Part shown: positions 6,311-14,900 of the stretch, piece after piece
Layout: every line of letters starts with the position of its first letter
How positions within the stretch are numbered: the first letter of the stretch is position 1
Source of the DNA: JANNRW01 sp031401815
Lineage (GTDB): Bacteria > Desulfobacterota > Desulfuromonadia > Geobacterales > DSM-12255
DNA: 23,993 nt
Direction: 5' to 3'
Assembly: GCA_031401815.1 (NCBI GenBank)
Contig: JANNRW010000409.1
Location: 1 to 23,993, forward strand
Position numbers and translations under genes: made by a program
The notes under the pieces: generated by a model
What the model was told of the DNA's origin: nothing
What the model saw: only the letters and a program-made list of their open reading frames with translations
The model's database searches: none

Positions 6311-6441
6311 TAACTGCTCAGGTATTGAGGCTGAAGACTGAAGGCTAAAGGTTAAACCAGACTCGTATAACTCGTCTTTGCCGATTTTGTTGAGGTTTTC
6401 CTAACAGTCTTCAGCCTTCAGTCTATCAACCTGAGTAGTTA
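6311..6441. repeat. 131-bp inverted-repeat element between ftsL and ftsI
   Basis: The left arm begins TAACTGCTCAGGT, and the right arm ends as its near-complement ACCTGAGTAGTTA form. The next 20 or so bases of each arm are permuted GGCTGAAGACTGAAGG units that also pair. The centre (about 6346-6406) is AT-rich. It fills nearly all of the only sizeable gap in an otherwise compact operon. In RNA it would form a long hairpin. It is probably a small non-autonomous element; its ends resemble the CTATTCA/TGAATAG ends of the repeats at 14940 and 19949. Confidence 0.7.
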
Positions 6442-6472
6442 CAATAGTTGTTCATCTGCAAGAGAGTGCAAT

Positions 6473-8461
6473 GTGAGAGATGATCGGGAAAAATGGACAC
6501 GTGTAAGAATAAGGGGAGTCGGCGCAGTATTTATTGTGCTCCTTACAGTGTCTGTTGCCCGGGCGTTTTATCTTCAGATATTCCAGCAGAAGCGTCTGGC
6601 GCAGCTTGCTGAAAAGCAGCATCTGAAAGTTGTACAGCTCACCCCTTCCCGTGGAGCAATCTATGACTCCACCAATTCTGCTCTGGCGGTCTCCATTGAG
6701 ATGGATTCGGCTTTTGCTGAACCCCGCAATATGGAAGATATCCCTGCTGCTGCTGCTCAATTGGCTCCAATCATCGGCATATCAAAAGAGGTGCTGGAGA
6801 AAAAAATGGGTGGCAAAAAAGGTTTTACCTGGCTCGCCCGCAGGCTTAATCCAGAAACAGTTGCCAGAATTCGAGCCCTTGATATTGACGGGATCGATTT
6901 CATAAAAGAGCCAAAGCGATTTTACCCCAATTCGGAAATAGGGAGCCATGTAATCGGGTTTACCGGGCTTGATCCTGAAGGTCTTGAAGGGGTGGAACGA
7001 AAGTTTGACAACGTGCTTCTTGGCAATGTCGGCTATATGATTACCGAGAGGGATGCGCTGGGGAGAGATATCGGAACCCGCGACATGATGATGAAAAGAG
7101 CCTCAACAGGCAATAGTCTGGCTCTTACCATTGACAAGAATATTCAGTATATTGCTGAAAAAGAGCTTGCTCTTGCAGTTGAATCGAGCCGGGCAAAAGC
7201 CGGAACTGCGATTGTGATGGATCCGGATACAGGCAAGCTTCTGGCAATGGCCAACTACCCTACTTTCAATCCTAATTCAGTAAACAAATACTCTGCTCAG
7301 GCGTTGAGAAACCGGGCCATTACAGACAGTTTCGAACCTGGTTCTACCATGAAGGTTTTTCTTGTTGCCGCAGCTCTGGAAGAGAAGGCAATAAAAGCAG
7401 ATGAAGGATTTAATTGTGAAAATGGAGTCTACAACATCGGGGGGCGTACAATCCATGATACCCACAAGTACGGGCGACTCTCGGTAGGGGATATTATCAA
7501 ATACTCCAGCAATATCGGAGCAGCAAAAATAGGCACAAGGCTCGGCCCGGAGCGGCTGTACGGATATCTGAAAAACTTTGGATTCGGTGCCAGAACCAAT
7601 ATTGATCTTCCTGGCGAGGTTGCCGGCTATCTCAGGAACAAAAGCCAGTGGTACGGGGTCGATCTTGCTTCAATATCGTTTGGCCAGGGGGTCTCGGTAA
7701 GTGCTTTGCAACTGGCCGGAGCAATGTCAGCTGTTGCAAACGGCGGGATGCTTATGCAGCCGTTTGTAGTTGAAAAGATTCTTGATGGCAAAGGGAACAT
7801 TTTAAAGCAGTTTACTCCTCAAAGCAGACAAAGAGTTCTCTCTCCGGAGACTTGCAAGGTGGTTGCCAGGATGATGGAGGGGGTAGCAGCCGAGGGGGGA
7901 ACCGGAATGACTGCTTCTGTTGATGGTTACAAGGTTGCCGGGAAGACCGGTACTGCACAAAAGGCCGACCCGGTGACAAAGGGGTACTCGGTTGACAAGA
8001 GAACAGCCTCTTTTGTCGGGTTTGTACCTGCAGATCAACCCCGGTTGACCATCCTCGTTGTTATAGATGAGCCTAAAACCAGCCCTTATGGTGGAGTTGT
8101 TGCTGCGCCAGCATTCAGTGCCATAGCAAAACAGAGCCTCTGTTATCTGCGGGTATCTCCCAACCAGCCCATGAAAAAACGCCAGGAGCAACTTGAGGTA
8201 AAAAAAGAGAGGTTGCCACCTGTAAAGCCAGAGTTTATTGCAGATGCAGAAGAACCCGGTCTGGAGAGCCCGAGCCAGGGGGGGTTGCAGATGGCCAATT
8301 TCAGGGGATTAAGCATGCGACAGGTTTTGCAGCTTATGGAAAAAAGAGGGCTTAATGTCCGTCTTATAGGTAGTGGACGGGTAGTTGAGCAGAGCCCTCT
8401 GCCAGGTCATAAGATATCCCCCCGTGATCCGGTATGGGTGCGACTGGCACCCTCTGCCTGA
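6473..8461 (+). CDS. ftsI: Septal peptidoglycan transpeptidase FtsI (PBP3) with PASTA domain
   Basis: A class B penicillin-binding protein that cross-links septal peptidoglycan. It has 662 residues: a membrane anchor at about 12-33, a PBP dimerisation domain to about 220, then the transpeptidase domain. The catalytic motifs are STMK (Ser291, Lys294), SSN (345-347) and KTG (491-493). Residues about 605-662 form a single PASTA domain (FRGLSMRQVLQLMEKRGL), a feature commoner in Gram-positive SpoVD-like proteins but known in deltaproteobacteria. The GTG start has a purine-rich AAGAGAG upstream. It lies between ftsL and murE, separated from ftsL by the inverted repeat. Confidence 0.95.
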   Translation: MRDDREKWTRVRIRGVGAVFIVLLTVSVARAFYLQIFQQKRLAQLAEKQHLKVVQLTPSRGAIYDSTNSALAVSIEMDSAFAEPRNMEDIPAAAAQLAPIIGISKEVLEKKMGGKKGFTWLARRLNPETVARIRALDIDGIDFIKEPKRFYPNSEIGSHVIGFTGLDPEGLEGVERKFDNVLLGNVGYMITERDALGRDIGTRDMMMKRASTGNSLALTIDKNIQYIAEKELALAVESSRAKAGTAIVMDPDTGKLLAMANYPTFNPNSVNKYSAQALRNRAITDSFEPGSTMKVFLVAAALEEKAIKADEGFNCENGVYNIGGRTIHDTHKYGRLSVGDIIKYSSNIGAAKIGTRLGPERLYGYLKNFGFGARTNIDLPGEVAGYLRNKSQWYGVDLASISFGQGVSVSALQLAGAMSAVANGGMLMQPFVVEKILDGKGNILKQFTPQSRQRVLSPETCKVVARMMEGVAAEGGTGMTASVDGYKVAGKTGTAQKADPVTKGYSVDKRTASFVGFVPADQPRLTILVVIDEPKTSPYGGVVAAPAFSAIAKQSLCYLRVSPNQPMKKRQEQLEVKKERLPPVKPEFIADAEEPGLESPSQGGLQMANFRGLSMRQVLQLMEKRGLNVRLIGSGRVVEQSPLPGHKISPRDPVWVRLAPSA

Positions 8462-8523
8462 AGTCGCAACTGTTTCTGACAGCTATTTCAGAGCCTGATA
8501 TTTTTTTGTGCAAATGAGGAAAC

Positions 8524-10047
8524 ATGAAACTGTCAGATCTTGTAAGCTCAATTGATTTGCTGGAATGCAAAAACCCGGTTGATCCCGAAGTAACAGGACT
8601 TTTCCATGACTCGCGCGAGGTGCAGCCAGGGGGGTTGTTTTTTGCGCTCAAAGGGGTCAATTCTGACGGGCACCGGTTTATCCCTTCGGCTATTGACAAG
8701 GGTGCTGTTGCAGTGGTTCTGGAAGAGCCTGCCCCTTTACCGAATGGAATCGCCCTGATAAAGGTTGCTGATGCCCGAATGGCGATGGCTCAAATGGCGG
8801 CAAAGTATTACGGAGATCCTACGGCAGATCTTCCGCTGGTCGGAATTACCGGAACCAACGGGAAAACCACCACTACTTATCTGCTTGAGGCTATTTTTGC
8901 TGCGGCAGGCATTCCGGCTGCCATCCTTGGCACTATCAGTTACCGTTTTGGCAATACATCCCTTCAGGCGTCACACACAACCCCCGAATCAACTGAGTTG
9001 CAGGCTGCCCTGCGCAAGCTGGCGCAGGCCGGAGCCAGGGCTTTTGTCATGGAGGTCTCTTCGCATGCTCTTGAGCAGAAGCGGGTTGACGGGTGTCATT
9101 TTGATGTCGGGATATTCAGTAATCTGACCCGGGATCATCTTGATTATCACGGAAGTATGGCAGCATATTTTAACGCAAAACAGCGCCTGTTCAGCGAACT
9201 TCTGCTGCCGGACATTTTAAAGCCGCTCCGCAGAGCTGCAGTGAATATAGATGACCCCAGCGGAGCGGAGATAGCTGCAAGGTCTGCTGCTCCGGTCATC
9301 ACTTTCGGAATAAACCGTGAAGCAGCTATTCACCCGATTGAATACAGTTTGCTGGTGAGTGGCATAATTGGCTCCATACATACTCCAAAAGGTGATTTCA
9401 GTTTCACCTCACACCTGCTTGGCCGATTCAATCTTTCGAACATTCTGGCGGCAGTTGCTGCCGGAATTGCTCTTGACCTGCCGCTTGAAGCGATAAGGGA
9501 GGCTCTTGGACAGTTGATAAAGGTGCCGGGGAGACTTGAACGGGTGGAGAGCGGCTGCGGGGTCAACTGTCTGGTTGACTATGCCCACACTGGCGATGCG
9601 CTTGAAAACGTCCTGACCACTCTGAAAGAGATTGCCACAGCACGAATCATTACGGTCTTCGGGTGTGGTGGTGACCGGGACAGGGGGAAGCGGCCAGTTA
9701 TGGGGAAAATAGCAGCAGAGCTCTCTGATCTGGCAATTATTACTTCTGATAATCCAAGAAGTGAAGAGCCGTTCAGCATTCTGGAGGAGATAAAAAACGG
9801 AATTTCCCCTCCATTTCTGCATATGTTCAGTGAGGACGAGCTGGCTTGCGGTTTTGTAGCAAATGGGCAGGTTGTTGTTGAAAATCGCCGCGAGGCAATA
9901 AGGCTGGCTGTTCGACTGGCTGAAGCAGAAGATATAATACTTCTGGCAGGCAAAGGGCATGAGGATTACCAGATCATAGGGAGCACCAGGCATCATTTTG
10001 ATGATCGGGAAGAGGCTGCAAAAGCTTTTGCGGAGAGATGCGGATGA
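8524..10047 (+). CDS. murE: UDP-MurNAc-L-Ala-D-Glu:meso-diaminopimelate ligase MurE
   Basis: MurE adds the third peptide residue to the cytoplasmic peptidoglycan precursor in an ATP-dependent reaction. It has 507 residues with three Mur-ligase domains: an N-terminal UDP-binding domain, a central ATPase with GTNGKTTT (110-117) and HTTPES, and a C-terminal domain. DNPRSEEP (409-416) is the signature that selects meso-diaminopimelate rather than lysine, fitting a Gram-negative cell wall. YHGSMAAYFNAKQRLF contains the lysine normally carbamylated. The start ATGAAACTG has AGGA upstream. The stop forms an ATGA overlap with murF. Confidence 0.95.
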   Translation: MKLSDLVSSIDLLECKNPVDPEVTGLFHDSREVQPGGLFFALKGVNSDGHRFIPSAIDKGAVAVVLEEPAPLPNGIALIKVADARMAMAQMAAKYYGDPTADLPLVGITGTNGKTTTTYLLEAIFAAAGIPAAILGTISYRFGNTSLQASHTTPESTELQAALRKLAQAGARAFVMEVSSHALEQKRVDGCHFDVGIFSNLTRDHLDYHGSMAAYFNAKQRLFSELLLPDILKPLRRAAVNIDDPSGAEIAARSAAPVITFGINREAAIHPIEYSLLVSGIIGSIHTPKGDFSFTSHLLGRFNLSNILAAVAAGIALDLPLEAIREALGQLIKVPGRLERVESGCGVNCLVDYAHTGDALENVLTTLKEIATARIITVFGCGGDRDRGKRPVMGKIAAELSDLAIITSDNPRSEEPFSILEEIKNGISPPFLHMFSEDELACGFVANGQVVVENRREAIRLAVRLAEAEDIILLAGKGHEDYQIIGSTRHHFDDREEAAKAFAERCG

Positions 10048-11450
10048 AATTTACGATAAAAGAGATTGCCGCAGTGACAGGCGGCGAAATAATCGGTGAT
10101 CAGCAGGGTCTGCTTGAAGCTGTTTCTGTTGACTCACGAACTATCAGTCCAAAGGAGCTATTTGTCGCGCTTCATGGTGCCAGGTTTGACGGGCATGATT
10201 ATCTTGAAGAAGTTGCGGCAAAAGGGGTCAAGGCAGCTGTTACGGATAAATCGAGAATTTTGGATAATTCCCCCGGACTCACAATGATTGCAGTGGATGA
10301 TACCTTGCGAGCCATGGGTGATCTGGCAGCTGCTGTCAGAAAGCAGTTTGATATCCCGGTAGTAGGTGTTACCGGGAGCAACGGTAAAACAACCACGAAG
10401 GAGATGCTCGCAGCGGTTCTCGGGACAACCGGAGCCGGGCTGAAAACAGCAGGCAATCTGAACAACCTTGTCGGCTTGCCTTTGATGCTGTTCCAGCTTC
10501 AGGCAGAGCATAAATGGGCTGTACTTGAGATGGGGATGAGCGAGTATGGTGAAATTGATCGTCTTGCCGAAATTGCTGCTCCGCAGACCGGAATCATTAC
10601 CAATGCATTCCCTGCGCACCTTGCCAGCATAGGTACTCTTGCAGGGGTTGCAAAGGCCAAGGGGGAGCTTTTTCACAGACTGCCTCCTGGAGGCACTGCC
10701 ATATACAATGCTGATGATCCACTCATATCAGCCTGCACTGTTGCAGAGGGGGTAAGACGGCTCGGTTTCGGCATGCGTGGCGCTGAAGTAAATGCCACTG
10801 AAATAAGGAGTTACGGCAAGGAAGGTCAGAGTTTTACTCTTGATCTGTCCGGGCAGAAGATTGAAGTGATTTTGCGGGCTTTCGGAAGGCACAATATCTA
10901 TAATGCCCTGGCAGCTGCGGCTGCAGGATATGCCCTCTCTGTACCTCTGGAAAAGATCGCAACAGCTCTTGAGTCATTTTCACCGGTTGACAAACGTTTC
11001 AGTGTTGAGGATCTTGGCCCGGTGGTGCTGATTGACGACAGCTATAATTCAAATCCGGCTTCTGTCGGAGCCGCTCTATTGACCGCAAGAGAGCTCAAAG
11101 GCGAGCAGAGGGCGATTGCGGCACTTGGCGATATGCTTGAACTCGGACAAGAGAGTGAATCTTCACATCGGGATGTAGGCCATCTGGCTGCCACCTGCAT
11201 TGACCGGCTCTACCTTTTTGGCGAGATGTCCATGGTAACTGCTGAAGCAGCAGCCGAGGCAGGTATGGATCCCAGAGAGATCATAGTGGTAGTCAGCCAT
11301 AATGAGATTGTCAGCGATATCATCAAAGATCATCTGGATGGTGATTTTATCCTTGTCAAAGGGTCTCGCGGGATGAGAATGGATCTTGTTTCATCTGCTC
11401 TGCGCGAAAACTTTTCAAGCACTGCCTATCAGGCAGGAGGGAGGGGCTGA
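10044..11450 (+). CDS. murF: UDP-MurNAc-tripeptide:D-Ala-D-Ala ligase MurF
   Basis: MurF adds D-Ala-D-Ala to complete the UDP-MurNAc-pentapeptide. The Mur-ligase core is clear: GVTGSNGKTTTKEML (ATP loop), EMGMSEYGEI, the FGRHNIYNALAA region and DDSYNSNPAS. I place the start at the ATG at 10044 (MKFTIKEIAAVTGG, 468 residues). It overlaps the murE stop as ATGA and has GGAG six to eight bases upstream. An in-frame ATG at 10038 would leave almost no room for that site. The stop overlaps the mraY ATG by one base, so translation is coupled on both sides. Confidence 0.95.
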   Translation: MKFTIKEIAAVTGGEIIGDQQGLLEAVSVDSRTISPKELFVALHGARFDGHDYLEEVAAKGVKAAVTDKSRILDNSPGLTMIAVDDTLRAMGDLAAAVRKQFDIPVVGVTGSNGKTTTKEMLAAVLGTTGAGLKTAGNLNNLVGLPLMLFQLQAEHKWAVLEMGMSEYGEIDRLAEIAAPQTGIITNAFPAHLASIGTLAGVAKAKGELFHRLPPGGTAIYNADDPLISACTVAEGVRRLGFGMRGAEVNATEIRSYGKEGQSFTLDLSGQKIEVILRAFGRHNIYNALAAAAAGYALSVPLEKIATALESFSPVDKRFSVEDLGPVVLIDDSYNSNPASVGAALLTARELKGEQRAIAALGDMLELGQESESSHRDVGHLAATCIDRLYLFGEMSMVTAEAAAEAGMDPREIIVVVSHNEIVSDIIKDHLDGDFILVKGSRGMRMDLVSSALRENFSSTAYQAGGRG

Positions 11451-12526
11451 TGCTCTACCATCTATTTTATCCGCTTGCCGCAGATATCAAGCTTTTCAAT
11501 GTATTCAAATATCTTACCTTTAGAACTATTTATGCGATGATTACCGCCCTTCTGGTCGCTTTTATTATAGGCCCATGGGTTATTCGAAAACTTGAAGGGT
11601 TACAGGCAAGACAGGTGATCAGAACCGACGGCCCGGAATCTCATCTGAAAAAACAGGGGACTCCTACAATGGGCGGGGTGCTGATACTGGCATCCATCCT
11701 TATTCCAACCCTTCTCTGGAGCGATCTGACCAACAGATACATCTGGCTGGCGCTCTTCATCATTGTAGGCTATGGAATCATCGGTTTTGTCGATGATTAC
11801 AAAAAAGTGGTTGAAAAGAACCCCAAAGGGCTTACTCCGATGCAGAAGATATCCTGGCAGGTTCTGCTTGCAGGGGGGGTGGCAACAGTCCTCTATATGC
11901 TGCCGGGCTTCTCCGAAGAGCTGTTCTTCCCTTTTTTCAAGAAACTTCACCCGGATCTGGGGCTGTTCTACATCCCGTTTGTAACTCTTGTCATTGTGGG
12001 TGCGAGCAATGCGGTAAATCTGACTGACGGGCTCGACGGACTTGCCATTGGCCCGGTCTCGATCAATGCCGCAACCTATATGATCTTTGCGTACATTGCA
12101 GGCAACTTCAAGCTTGCGACCTATCTACAGATGCCTTACGTCCCCGGAACCGGAGAGCTTTCCATTCTCTGTGGCGCAATGGTCGGTGCCGGTCTCGGTT
12201 TCCTCTGGTACAACTCCTATCCTGCCGAAGTTTTCATGGGGGATGTAGGCTCGCTCTCGCTTGGCGGCGGTCTCGGCACCCTCGCAGTCCTTACCAAACA
12301 GGAGATACTGCTGGTAATAGTAGGCGGGATTTTCGTTGTAGAAGCGCTCTCAGTAATCTTTCAGGTCGGCTCCTACAAATACCGTGGCAAAAGAATCTTC
12401 CGTATGGCTCCCATCCATCACCACTTCGAGCTCAAAGGGGTAGCCGAGCCGAAGATCATCGTCCGTTTCTGGATAATCTCGATAATTCTTGCCCTTGTGG
12501 CGATATCTACGCTTAAGCTCAGGTAG
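11450..12526 (+). CDS. mraY: Phospho-MurNAc-pentapeptide translocase MraY
   Basis: MraY transfers phospho-MurNAc-pentapeptide to undecaprenyl phosphate, forming lipid I at the inner membrane. The 358-residue length is standard, with about ten membrane segments. Conserved blocks are TPTMGG, FVDDYKK (the Asp pair near the active site), NAVNLTDGLDGLA, FMGDVGSLSLGG and the lipid-facing APIHHHFELKG. It is the last dcw gene here. Instead of murD, which normally follows, the next gene is a toxin-antitoxin pair 138 bp downstream. No convincing terminator follows mraY. Confidence 0.97.
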   Translation: MLYHLFYPLAADIKLFNVFKYLTFRTIYAMITALLVAFIIGPWVIRKLEGLQARQVIRTDGPESHLKKQGTPTMGGVLILASILIPTLLWSDLTNRYIWLALFIIVGYGIIGFVDDYKKVVEKNPKGLTPMQKISWQVLLAGGVATVLYMLPGFSEELFFPFFKKLHPDLGLFYIPFVTLVIVGASNAVNLTDGLDGLAIGPVSINAATYMIFAYIAGNFKLATYLQMPYVPGTGELSILCGAMVGAGLGFLWYNSYPAEVFMGDVGSLSLGGGLGTLAVLTKQEILLVIVGGIFVVEALSVIFQVGSYKYRGKRIFRMAPIHHHFELKGVAEPKIIVRFWIISIILALVAISTLKLR

Positions 12527-12611
12527 GGTTCTGACAGGAAATAACTGATTCGGCGGATTACCTGTAAACCTGAAGTAAAGCGGACATTTGCGAAAGAATA
12601 CTGGATTTGAA

Positions 12612-12652
12612 TTGTCATATTATGTACAATTTGGATTACAATAATATGTACA
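12612..12652 (+). promoter_or_regulatory. Probable autoregulatory operator of the toxin-antitoxin pair
   Basis: Two ATGTACAAT boxes with the palindromic core TGTACA at 12623-12628 and 12647-12652 are 24 bp apart in a very AT-rich stretch just before the antitoxin start. Phd/YefM antitoxins bind paired short palindromes at their own promoter. The -35 and -10 elements are not clear-cut, although TTGTCA (12612) and TACAAT (12637-12642) are candidates with a long spacer. Confidence 0.5.
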
Positions 12653-12664
12653 ATGAGGTGCTTT

Positions 12665-12892
12665 ATGAAACAGGCAACATTCTCCGAGCTCAGAAGCCAT
12701 GCCAAGCAATATTTTGATATCGTTGAATCAGGCGAATCGGTGCGGATAATACGAAACGGCAAGCCGATTGCGGACATCGTTCCACTTCAGCAGGATCTCC
12801 CATCGTGGAAGCGTAGGGTAGCGCAGCCCCTGGTGATCAGCGGAGCTTCCTTGAGCAGAATCATCCTTGAAGAGCGGGATGCAGCCCTCTGA
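12665..12892 (+). CDS. Phd/YefM-family antitoxin
   Basis: A 75-residue antitoxin that should bind and inhibit the adjacent PIN toxin and repress the pair's promoter. The N-terminus (MKQATFSELRSHAKQYFDIV, then ESVRIIRNGKPIADIVPL) is the standard Phd/YefM DNA-binding fold. The C-terminal tail (ISGASLSRIILEERDA) would wrap the toxin. I chose the ATG at 12665, which has GAGGTG four bases upstream, over the ATG at 12653 that overlaps the operator. Its stop overlaps the toxin start (TGATG). Confidence 0.88.
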   Translation: MKQATFSELRSHAKQYFDIVESGESVRIIRNGKPIADIVPLQQDLPSWKRRVAQPLVISGASLSRIILEERDAAL

Positions 12893-13305
12893 TGCGAATT
12901 TTTTTTGACTCCTCCTCCTTTGCCAAGCGTTATATCCGTGAAGAGGGAAGTGATTCCGTCATCTTGTGGTGCGACCAGGCCACTGAACTCTGCCTGTCCG
13001 GCATTGCCCTGCCCGAAATTGTATCCGCCTTTTGCCGCCTGCAACGGGAAAAACTGATTACACCGCTTCAGTATCGGCATCTAAAGGCTATGCTCATGGC
13101 TGATATTGCTGACGCATCTATCTGCGACCTTACTCCCGAAGTGATGCGCAGTACGATCATTGCGCTGGAAAATAATGCTTTGCGCGGCATGGATGCCATC
13201 CATATCGGGAGTGCTCTGACTCTCAAGGCAGATCTGTTTGTCTCCGCCGACGGAAGGCAATGTGCCGCCGCTGAACAGGCAGGATTGCGGGTAATGCAGG
13301 TATGA
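12892..13305 (+). CDS. vapC: VapC-family PIN-domain toxin
   Basis: A 137-residue PIN-domain ribonuclease. The acidic active-site residues are in place: Asp6 (FFDSSSFAKRY), Glu42 (LPEIVSAF), Asp101 (RGMDAIHIGSAL) and Asp120 (FVSADGRQ). VapC toxins cleave tRNA or rRNA and stop translation when the antitoxin is degraded; the target here cannot be predicted. The ATG shares a base with the antitoxin stop, the usual layout. The catalytic set looks complete, so the pair may be functional. Confidence 0.88.
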   Translation: MRIFFDSSSFAKRYIREEGSDSVILWCDQATELCLSGIALPEIVSAFCRLQREKLITPLQYRHLKAMLMADIADASICDLTPEVMRSTIIALENNALRGMDAIHIGSALTLKADLFVSADGRQCAAAEQAGLRVMQV

Positions 13306-13343
13306 TGGTCATTGGAGAATGTTTCTGCAATTTTTCTGCTCAC

Positions 13344-13462
13344 AAAGTCAAAACCATTTTTTACAGGGATAAAAGGGATAAAGGTGGATAAGGTCAAAAA
13401 CATGAAGAGAATTCCGGTAGCCTGTTTTTAAAGGTTTCATCCTGTCCATCCTGTTCATCCCA
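13344..13462. repeat. Inverted repeat of GGATAAA/ATCC units
   Basis: The left half (from 13344, AAAGTCAAAACC, then ACAGGGATAAAAGGGATAAA) is roughly complementary to the right half (about 13435-13462, TTCATCCTGTCCATCCTGTT). The first 30 bp recur in the same orientation at 23819-23850, again directly before a copy of the AGTGTC-ended element. It is a dispersed intergenic repeat. Confidence 0.6.
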
Positions 13463-13464
13463 GT

Positions 13465-13638
13465 AGTGTCCGGTTTGGTATTTGCAGTTGCCTTATAAGT
13501 CCCCCCTCCCCTTGCGGGAGGGGGTTAGGGGATGGGGTAATTTGCCATGCTTTACGATGACGGCACCTTCACCCACCCCTCAATCCCCTCCCGTCAAGGG
13601 AGGGGAGGCTAAATGCAAAGACCTAACCGGAAGACACT
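13465..13638. repeat. MITE-like element with AGTGTC ends, complete copy
   Basis: The 174-bp element starts AGTGTCCGGTTTGGTATTTGC and ends as the complement of AGTGTCTTCCGGTTAGGTC. Inside, each half holds a hairpin of the CCCCTCCC..GGGAGGGG type (about 13501-13530 and 13586-13611). It has no ORF. An inverted, roughly 85% similar copy starts at 23857. The layout of two hairpins in opposite orientation resembles REPIN or MITE units. The remaining gap (13639-13892) before dctP holds only AT-rich sequence with small GCGGAT repeats; I see no convincing promoter. Confidence 0.7.
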
Positions 13639-13892
13639 GGATTCGGATATGCTAAAAACCATACAAAACCTTAATTGAACACGGAAAAAGCGGATTTAAC
13701 GGATTAAAGCGGATCATGCCAATTTCAGTATCTATAAAAAAGGAAAGCCCTTAACCCAATGGTTTAAGTCTGTTCTTTCACGTTTTTCACGTTTTATCCG
13801 CAGTTATTGGCCTTTATCTGTGGCTAACTGCCGTTTTTTGGATTATTAATAACCAGCCAGAAGATTTGCACCAAACCCTAAAGGAGATGAAG

Positions 13893-14888
13893 ATGAAAAT
13901 TAAAACCCTGCTAGCCCTCACACTGCTGCTTGCCTTCTCTACAGCCGCCACCGCCGCCCCGATCATCATCAAGTTCAGTCACGTAGTTGCAGTAAATACC
14001 CCGAAAGGGCAGGCATCGGAATACTTCAAGAAACTGGCCGAAGAGCGCACCAAGGGGGCTGTCAAGGTTGAGGTCTACCCCAACAGCCAACTCTACAAGG
14101 ACAAGGAAGAGATGGAAGCCCTGCAGCTTGGCGCAGTGCAGATGCTGGCTCCGTCACTGGCAAAGTTTGCACCTCTCGGTGTGAAAGATTTCGAAGTATT
14201 TGACCTCCCCTTTATTTTTGACAATTACACAGAGCTTCACAAGGTCACCCAGGGGCCGGTTGGTGCAAAACTATTGGCCAAACTTGAGGCAAAAGGGGTT
14301 CATGGCCTGGCTTACTGGGACAACGGCTTCAAGGTCATGAGCGCCAACAAACCGCTAAGGACTCCTGATGACTTCAAAGGGCAGAAGATGCGTATCCAGT
14401 CATCCAAAGTGCTTGATTCCCAGATGCGCTCCATGGGAGCCAACCCCCAGGTCATGGCCTTCTCTGAAGTCTATCAGGCTCTCCAGACCGGAGTTGTAGA
14501 TGGAACCGAGAATCCCCCTTCAAACCTCTACACCCAGAAAATGCATGAAGTTCAGAAATTTGTGACCCTTTCAGACCATGGCTACCTGGGCTATGCAGTT
14601 ATCGTAAACAAAAAGTTCTGGGCTGGCCTGCCAGCTGATATCCGCACCACTCTTGAAGATGCCATGAAGGATGCCACAAAGTTTGCCAATGATGTCGCCA
14701 AGAAAGACAATGATGAAGCACTTGCTGCGGTAAAAAAATCAGGTAAATCCCAGTTTATAACCCTTACAGCAGCTGAGCGTGCAGCCTGGAAAAAAGCTAT
14801 GGATAAAGCTCATAAGGATAACATGGGACGCATCGGAGCTGAGCTGGTTCAGGAAGTGTACAAGGCCACGGGCTATTCACCTAACTGA
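13893..14888 (+). CDS. dctP: TRAP transporter solute-binding protein (DctP family)
   Basis: The periplasmic receptor of a tripartite ATP-independent (TRAP) transporter, which captures an organic acid and hands it to the membrane subunits. It is 331 residues from the ATG at 13893, chosen for the AAGGAG site six bases upstream. A TTG at 13866 would add nine residues and bury that site. Residues 1-22 are a signal peptide (LLALTLLLAFSTAATAA). Family blocks follow: FSHVVAVNTPKGQASEYFKK, EVYPNSQLYKDKEEMEAL, KMRIQSSKV (its Arg is in the place of the carboxylate-binding residue) and FSEVYQALQTGVVDGTENPP. The substrate is probably a carboxylate; C4-dicarboxylates are likely but not proven. Confidence 0.92.
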   Translation: MKIKTLLALTLLLAFSTAATAAPIIIKFSHVVAVNTPKGQASEYFKKLAEERTKGAVKVEVYPNSQLYKDKEEMEALQLGAVQMLAPSLAKFAPLGVKDFEVFDLPFIFDNYTELHKVTQGPVGAKLLAKLEAKGVHGLAYWDNGFKVMSANKPLRTPDDFKGQKMRIQSSKVLDSQMRSMGANPQVMAFSEVYQALQTGVVDGTENPPSNLYTQKMHEVQKFVTLSDHGYLGYAVIVNKKFWAGLPADIRTTLEDAMKDATKFANDVAKKDNDEALAAVKKSGKSQFITLTAAERAAWKKAMDKAHKDNMGRIGAELVQEVYKATGYSPN

Positions 14889-14900
14889 TTGTGCTTCCCC

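Noticed and set aside
13472..13485. Sigma-54-like core (GG-N10-GC with TTTGC) upstream of dctP
   Set aside because: It lies inside the terminal repeat of the AGTGTC element, recurs at the other ends of that family, is about 400 bp from dctP and lacks the TGGCAC-type -24 box. It is more likely part of the repeat than a promoter.
13498..13620. Possible CRISPR-like or tandem array from the repeated CCCCTCCC/GGGAGGGG blocks
   Set aside because: The blocks are hairpin arms in opposite orientation with no regular spacers, which fits a palindromic element and not a CRISPR array.
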